Assembly: GCA_004151065.3 (NCBI GenBank) | Contig: NWUY0300004013.1 | Location: forward strand, 50,860-73,535 | Origin: Larix sibirica | Lineage: Eukaryota > Streptophyta > Pinopsida > Pinales > Pinaceae | Length of the DNA stretch: 22,676 bases | Reading direction: 5' to 3' | In this document: positions 15,942-22,676 of the stretch, in pieces | How the letters are laid out: each line of letters starts with the position of its first letter | Position numbering within the stretch: the stretch's first letter is position 1 | The notes under the pieces: generated by a model | Told to the model about the DNA's origin: nothing | Databases searched by the model: none | The model's input: only the letters and a program-made list of their open reading frames with translations | Made by a program: the position numbers and the translations under genes

Positions 15942-16820
15942 CTACACAGAAAATTCCCAAAATACAAGCAAAAAACGAAATGAGAGAGATAGAATAATCA
16001 AAGACAAATTGGTGTTCCATTACATGAGCAATGAGAATTCAAAAATAAAAATGAGAATCCTATTTGACAACAAGTTATTCACTCACAAGAACTCTTGTAA
16101 ATGGAATCTTACCCCCAATAACTTTTTCTCACTAATTATATGTAAATATTGACCAACTCTTTCTTTCTGTCACTTCAAACATTCTGAAGCTTCACACATA
16201 TTCTGTCAAGAACTTCTATTATGAAAACATAAGATTGAATAAAAATTGTCATTTTGCTTTCTCCTTGAAATCCCATGAAGATGGATTCCGACGAATTCAT
16301 TCATCTATTGGCTAACTTAAGTTGGTATAGAACATTTATATGAAGCTGTCAAGTTGTAGGCTAAATAAAGAATAGGTTGTAATGGGGCTTTAGAATCAAC
16401 AGGTTGGTCATCTACAATATAAAAGGTTGGAATGGATATTTAGAAGCAACATAATGGTTTGTTCACTAAAGAAAAGGTATGAAACTTGCTTGAATTCCCT
16501 CTAGAGCTTGCAGACCTTGTATTATGAGGAAAAAATGGGGGTGAGGTAAGCCGTCTTGAGCTAAAATTTGTGCATTTCCTTAGTGAAAGGGTTTGTATGG
16601 TTTCTTAAGAGGGATAAAAGCTTGAGTACTCTATTTGTGCCTTGAAACTATATGAGAAAGTATCATTTTGAGTTAAATATTGTTGATTTATGTAGTATAA
16701 ATATTTTCACGACTATTTAGAACGTGAGATTTCAAGGACCATTATTTTGTAATTACAAGTATTGTATCATGGATGAGGATTTCATTGAAACATAACATAA
16801 CAATTTATTTTGTGGATCAG

Positions 16821-16889
16821 CTGTCTGTCGACAAAGTTTCTTACCAAAAGGATTGCTTTAGATGAAACCATTGTAAGGGAACGCTTAAG
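16821..16889 (+). pseudogene. Second copy of the LIM-domain exon
   Basis: Identical to 8138-8206, with the same TGA in place of a zinc-ligand Cys (16863-16865). Confidence 0.72.
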
Positions 16890-17140
16890 GTATGGATTTT
16901 GTTGGCCTTTATTAAATATTGTTGGCCATTGAACATTATTTTTGTTGAAAATATTTTATTCTCGCAGTTTCCGTGGTCAATAGATTCAAAAGCTACTTTC
17001 AAATCCTACTTCTAAAGCTCCATTCCCATAACATAGCTTGATATCCTTGGCCTGAACAATGATGCTATCCAACAACATTTGTAGTACTACACTTCAAGGA
17101 ATCTAATATGTAGAATAAATAAAAATGATATATTACATAC

Positions 17141-17259
17141 CCAAGAAATGAGAGATTGGAATTTACTTGGTAGATATTTATCAATAAGCTTTCTTCCAAA
17201 AAGTAGCTCCAACAAAACAACTCTATATGCATAGACATCAATTTTATCTGTCAATTTAC
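17141..17259 (-). pseudogene. Second copy of the receptor-like kinase exon
   Basis: Identical to 8458-8576, including both splice sites. Confidence 0.8.
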
Positions 17260-18051
17260 CTGTGCAAACAAAGTCAATAATCATCTCATGATGTACAATT
17301 TATAGAGCAACTTGTATGTATCAATAGAAAGGTTAAAAAAGGAAAGGATGCATATACATCCACTATCACCAAAAGGTTTCACCAGCTCATAAAAAAGGAT
17401 TGAGAGAATTCATACCATCAGTCCTCCCCAGAGGGAAAGTTGGTGTTGTTTTTCCCCTTCTGATCTCCCTCAAACCGACCGGTTCTACTCTAATCTAGTG
17501 GAACTAGACCCAAAATTCCCAACAAATCTTAGATCTATTCTGGATTCCTCCTAAGAGATGTGGATATGCCCATATCTATACATACATGTAACATTAAGGA
17601 GGGGGAGGGGGGAGGGGGTCCTCGATTTTGTGAGTGAAGCCTCCTCCACGACAATGGTTAGGGATTTGTATAATTCCAATAGGAGTAGAGATCTAATGGG
17701 CAGGTGCATATATCTAACATCACCACCACTCTCTTATATAGAAATAAACACCTTCCTATGAATCAAGCCCAAATCAGACTATCAGGGATTTTGTTTTGAA
17801 TGGTCCACGCACCTTGTGGCCCAAGGAAAAGAATCCTAGAGACTTTCGGGCTACTTAGCCTGAAAAAATGGTTTCCATACCGTCCCGTCCAAATTTTGTT
17901 TTGAATCCCTTTAAAAATATCTTATTTTTGTTTTTAAATGTTAATATTAATATAAAATAACTATAAAATAAAATATTAATATTAATATAAAATAACTATA
18001 TTATCTTAATATTACATATTATATAGTATTTTAAGATATTAACTATATAAT

Positions 18052-20535
18052 CTATATTTTAGCATATTTTTTTATAATTACAAACATTTCATATTAACAG
18101 TCCTGCGAAAATTACATAGCTTCAAAATGGCCTAATAGTAGGCATACTGTCCTGCCTAAAATTTATGTCCACATTACTACCCCTTACAATAGCCCAAGAA
18201 AAACCAGATACTCTACTTCTTTCTTCTACTCTGATACTGATATTATAACCCTTACAATAAACAGGCTTCCTACAAAAAGAGATGCCTAAAAATCTTACCC
18301 TCCTAACCCAATTACAACTGGAATGACATTGAGCATAACTAAAATAAACTAGTGACATATCTGCCGATAGAAGTGAAAAACAACAACAACAACTGGGACA
18401 GTAACATAAAGCACCATTCACGCACTATGACCGCTAAGATGTGGGTCAGGGTGATTGGTAGCATGCACACCAGGATTGGAATAAACCTTGCTGGGGATCC
18501 TAAATCCAACCCCATGACTCACGGGACCACCAGAGCTGCTTCCATGATCGAACGTTGTCTGATTGAGTGGTGGTTATAAGGGGATCCCCAATTTCATGGT
18601 AATGAGATCCACCATCTTATGCATAAGCTTGGAATCATTATGGTGTTCTCTCCAAGCTTGGACAATTTTGACATCACCCATGGCTTTGTTCTCATGCTCC
18701 ATCAGGACGTGGGAAAGTAGGCCCTTGGTCACCCAATAAGTGGAGATGATGCGGTCATAGGTATCCAGGTGCCCCGAAGTGGTGTCAGGGCCCTGCACCC
18801 ATTCCTCTACCTCAGCATGCATATTCTCTAAATTATTGCTTGTCATCTACTCTCACAGTTCCATATCCAAGACCTCAATTTCCTCTTGAATCTGGTGAGG
18901 AATGCACTTCCAGAAGAAGTGGTCCGCTTGGGAGGCTTTGGTCTGCTCACGATTAGCTTTCTTCATCTTGTGAGTGCGTCCGCTTTGGTTCCCCTTTTTA
19001 TGGTTCTTGGGGTTTTGCATCTTGGGGGCCATGCTTATGATCAAGATGCAATAGAGGGGTTGAAAGCACATGAGTTGCAACTGGGAGGTGAGAGAAAGCG
19101 TGGGAAGACAAAGGAGGAAACCAAAGAAGGGAAAAATTCCAAGCCGCAAGCACAACAGGAAGTAAACTAGTGAGGTAGAAAACAGCACAGGTTACAGCAT
19201 GAAAGGTCATAGCTGCGGAGCGTCCATTTTTATAGCACACTTCTGACGACTTTCCTTAATTTCCATCATCACTTCGTCATACTCTAGATTAGACTGAAGT
19301 ACTGAAGCAATCAATATACATGGGTTACCACTTTTTCCAATCATCCACTTCAATGAATTTTCGATGGTCGAGGATAATCCGATGTCCTGGTCTTATGAAA
19401 TACCTCTTCAATGGTTAACTGCTCTAGACGGTCCTGGTTTTCATTATTGTGATCCACACCAGTGCAACGTGGAAGGTTATTATGTTGAGAGGTGTCGATA
19501 AGATCTTCCGCGTGGGTGAATACTCGGGTGTTAATCCCAATAAAGGTGTCATTATGTAGTTGCCTCATATCCTAGGCATATTTATTAGCCAGTTGGGCAC
19601 ATGGTGTAGCCCATGTCATATCCATGAAGTTTGACAGGGGCTCTTCTCATAATCTGTCCGGGGAGTTGAATCCGACATTTTCCAAGCAATCTGCCACCTT
19701 GTTTCCCTCTCTCCTAATGTGGCTAAATATCCAAGCATGTGGGTTGCGAAGGAGGGTTCCCAATTCTTCCACCCTGCAGTCCAACCGCCAGTTGTCAGTG
19801 ACTTGCGATGGTTGTTGTCCTAGTTGGATTTTTTTGGCCATGTGTATGATCATCTTGAAATCCCCTTCAACTATGAGTGGTTCCCATCTATTTTGTTATG
19901 CTATCTTTAGACCCTGAAGCAATCCTTCAATTTCAGCTGTGTTGTTCGTATCCTGTCCTAGATGACCATGGAAAATATGCAAGATTTGGCCATCTTCATT
20001 ACAGAAGACACCCCCAAAGTCGACTATACCAGGGTTTCCTTTGGAAGCTCCATTGAAGTTGAGCTTGAAAGAGCCAACTGGGGGGGAGACTAGAAGTTGG
20101 GGCTAGTGGGTGTTGGGGTTTTCTGCTTCTTTCGGGCCCATCCCAGATCCGAATGCTTTAGACCAAGTTGTTCCAGGATTTTGAGTTATTGATTATTGGA
20201 TTTCGAGTCCTTAGCCGATCAAGGGGTAATCTTGACCGTCTCTTGAATGTGATTCACAATTTTGTTCAAGATTGCTTGAGTAGAGGCTTTGGTATCTCAG
20301 AAGATTCGCTGGTTTCGTTCCTTCAATGTTTCCCAATTAAAAAATCCAGGAAACATGAGCCATACAAAATTGACAGTCTATTTTGGGTTCCCATGTTTCC
20401 TATTAGTTCTTCTGAACAACTAGGATTTTGGGTTGAAATCCTTGGGGTCCCAAGCTTTAACAATCTATTTTGGGTTCCCATGTTTCCTATTAGTTCTTCT
20501 GAACAACTCCACGCCCCACTATATTTTAGCATATT
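18052..20535 (-). mobile_element. Second copy of the LINE with its 17 bp target duplications
   Basis: LINE body 18069-20518, duplications 18052-18068 and 20519-20535, broken RNase H 19647-20338, decayed 3' frame 18574-19188, 45 bp repeats at 20377-20421 and 20464-20508. The same target duplication at both places shows that this is the same insertion event, not a second LINE. Confidence 0.8.
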
Positions 20536-20662
20536 ATAATATTAATATATAATATTTTATATATCAACTATTTATCTGAGTGACATTTTGGTTTGTTCTA
20601 ATTGATCATGAAACCCCCCAATTTTGTAAATTTTACATTTCAGATGAATTTAGAGACACCCT

Positions 20663-20731
20663 CATAAATTCTAACAATGCAGATGGATTCAGAGACAGTA
20701 TCTGAATCCATCTGCAACGTTAAAATTTATG
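20663..20731. repeat. Second copy of the 31 bp hairpin
   Basis: Same as 11980-12048. Confidence 0.9.
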
Positions 20732-21482
20732 AATTCGCAAAATTTCATTGTGAAAATTGTAATTTTCCATTTTTGTTGGACCACCTCTCTAATGCAATTT
20801 CAATAATCCATAAAACTTTTTGTCGGAATTATAAATTTTTTTCCAGGAAACATAGGGAAGAATATGCTCCGTGATTATAAGCTTTCTCTATCTTTGGACT
20901 AATTCATATTAATCTAGTTGTAGTTGTTATGTATTGGATTTTTATCCTTGGACTAAACTAGTCATTTTTAGTTGTGTGGCTTATTATTTAGTTATATTTT
21001 TTATCCAATAACAAAATTAGTCATTTAATTTAGTCATTTTAGTTGTGTTGGTCAAATTTAGTAGTATTTAGCTTAAAAACACTGTCGTTCGTGACTAACG
21101 TTTTTAGTCATGTAGTCATTTATTTGCCAAATTCTACTAGTGTGCCCACACGCATGTCTACCACCTATCAACTATGATTCCTACTGTGGATTGACCATAT
21201 GGGGGAGTTGTAAGTACCCGCATTCAAGAACATCACCACTCAATGTTAAAGAATGACTCCACTTATATTTTATATTTTTCAAAATTATTTTTGCAACCAC
21301 TATACTTATGACCAATAGAAAACCCTTAGACTCTGACACAATTTATTTAGTGTTATCCTCTATATTACTCCCATGAATATCCCCATTTATAAAATCTCAT
21401 ATTATAGCTTCAAAAGTATGTTAATATGTAAATATATCACACATCACTGGAGTGAGTACCCAAATGCATTCAATTACTTGTC

Positions 21483-22676
21483 GACTAAAATATCCTTGTT
21501 TATGGCCTATGTGGCGGTTTTGGACATCATAAATGACCCATGAGTCCTAGACATAATTGTATGGACCTAGAACTTAGTTGTTAATATCATGCCATGATTT
21601 GGTCCCTATGAACCATCCATGGTGAACATATATCATTAATACACTAAAGGTTCCCTATGTATGGCCTATTTGGTGGTTTAGGTTATTGTATATGGACCAT
21701 AAGACATAGAAAGAATTATATGGCCTTAGACCCTAGCTTCCTATAGCAAAGAATGTTTTTGCCTTATGAACCGTCCATGGTGTTATAGATATCAAAATGG
21801 CACCATATCATGTTTGCAAGCCAATTTTTCCTATTATGGACGTGTGATGAATTGGAGTTCCGCACATGGATCATGTGATTTAGAAGAAACTATTATGGCC
21901 CAAGAATTTTTATTTTTACCTTGTATCATGACAGGAGTCAAAAGAACCATCCCTAGTATGCCAAAACGCAAAATGGCCACCATATCTTGCTTGGATTCCA
22001 ATATTTGTTATGTAGGGAATGTGTACCTAAACAACACACCTAACATCCTACTCACATAAATGACACAACTAACTCATGGACATAAGTGATTACCATAAAT
22101 GTCTCACTTAACCCCCCAAAAACGTAATGAACCTAATTCCATTGACAAACTAACTTCTAACAAGTTGATTGACCCTAACCACTATGAACCTGGACACAAA
22201 ATTACAAAGAATCAATAATAGTGGTCTTAAACCATTATCTCTTATCAAAAAGTATAGCAATGGTCACATAGCATCATAAAAAACTCATTAGAATTATCAA
22301 TGGCAACAAACATTATTTTACAATTGCCAAAAGTTACCAGGACAAGTATAGTGAGGTCCATTAAAGGATCATCACTATACGTGTCACCAAAGACAGATTT
22401 GGCAACGAGACTTTAACAGCCCTCACCAAAATTTTCATTAGAAAAGGCTTTGGTGATAAACCTTAAAGGAATGTCCCCCAAAACAATAATAATGACAATT
22501 TTTTAAGGTTTGTCGTCATATGTGACATTGGTGATGACCGTTTAAGTTTTGTCACAAGCATGACCCTCGCAAATGGGTATTATTGAGGACCATTAAAGGA
22601 CTATCGCAAGAGGTGTCACCAAAAAGAGAATTGGCAAAGGACCTTTAACAACCCTCACAAAAAGTGTCACTGAAAA
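21483..22676. repeat. Second copy of the CACTA-1 right flank and CACTA-2 subterminal array, cut by the window end
   Basis: Repeats 12800-13993: degenerate ~160 bp units (21501 and 21660), then the 232 bp array from 22352. The CACTA-2 terminus, expected at 22825, lies beyond the window. Confidence 0.8.

Larger units (their letters stand above)
14777..21142. mobile_element. Second copy of the right part of CACTA-1
   Basis: Repeats 6094-12459, ending in TTCTACTAGTG at 21132-21142 followed by TGC (21143-21145). No left terminus is present in this copy. Confidence 0.8.
14777..22676 (+). repeat. Near-identical second copy of 6094-13993, probable assembly duplication
   Basis: All 7,900 bases correspond to 6094-13993 with a constant offset of 8683 and one visible substitution (G8890 to T17573). 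The copy begins exactly after the N and runs off the window end, while the first copy continues to 14775. The offset equals the length 6094-14775 plus the N. If it is an unmerged overlap between two contigs, the copy should continue to 23458 and then become new sequence. Confidence 0.9.

Noticed and set aside
2255-21142. One giant CACTA element from the left terminus to the second right terminus
   Set aside because: The right terminus at 12459 already has a matching TGC duplication, and the second one belongs to the duplicated block created at the N.

Overview
The window is non-coding, AT-rich, repeat-dominated plant nuclear DNA: it contains no intact host gene. The plant assignment rests on two CACTA (EnSpm-type) DNA transposon termini, plant-style LINE and RNase H remnants, and fragments of two genes that look like plant cytoskeletal LIM and plant receptor-like kinase genes. 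The nested repeats suggest a large repeat-rich genome; I cannot name the species or say whether it is gymnosperm or angiosperm. Layout: positions 1-2254 are old repetitive DNA with degenerate ~160 bp repeats and some degraded coding-like sequence. Positions 2255-12459 are one complete CACTA element (called CACTA-1), with 11 bp terminal inverted repeats starting CACTAGTAGAA and a 3 bp target duplication TGC on both sides. It has 129 bp subterminal tandem repeats, a tRNA-like sequence, an RNase H open frame, interleaved inverted repeats, and exon-sized pieces that look captured from other genes: a LIM-domain exon (+) and a receptor-kinase exon (-) only about 250 bp apart, plus unidentified exon-like blocks. 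No transposase was recognised, so the element looks non-autonomous. Inside CACTA-1 sits a 5'-truncated LINE (9386-11835, minus strand) with a 17 bp target duplication. Downstream, 12460-14142 carries the same degenerate repeats as the left flank and ends in a second, canonical CACTA terminus (CACTACAAGAAAAAA read inward on the minus strand) preceded by a 232 bp subterminal repeat. The order of events is therefore a CACTA-2-like host sequence first, CACTA-1 inserted into it, and the LINE inserted into CACTA-1. The right third, 14777-22676, repeats 6094-13993 at a constant offset of 8683. I saw one base difference (G at 8890, T at 17573) and no net length change. The copy begins on the base after a single N at 14776, and the offset equals the distance from 6094 to that N. 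This is what two overlapping contigs (or two haplotigs) joined without merging would give, so the right third is most likely an assembly duplication and its elements should not be counted twice. Nothing here forms a working pathway. The most interesting biology is the gene-fragment capture inside a nested CACTA element.
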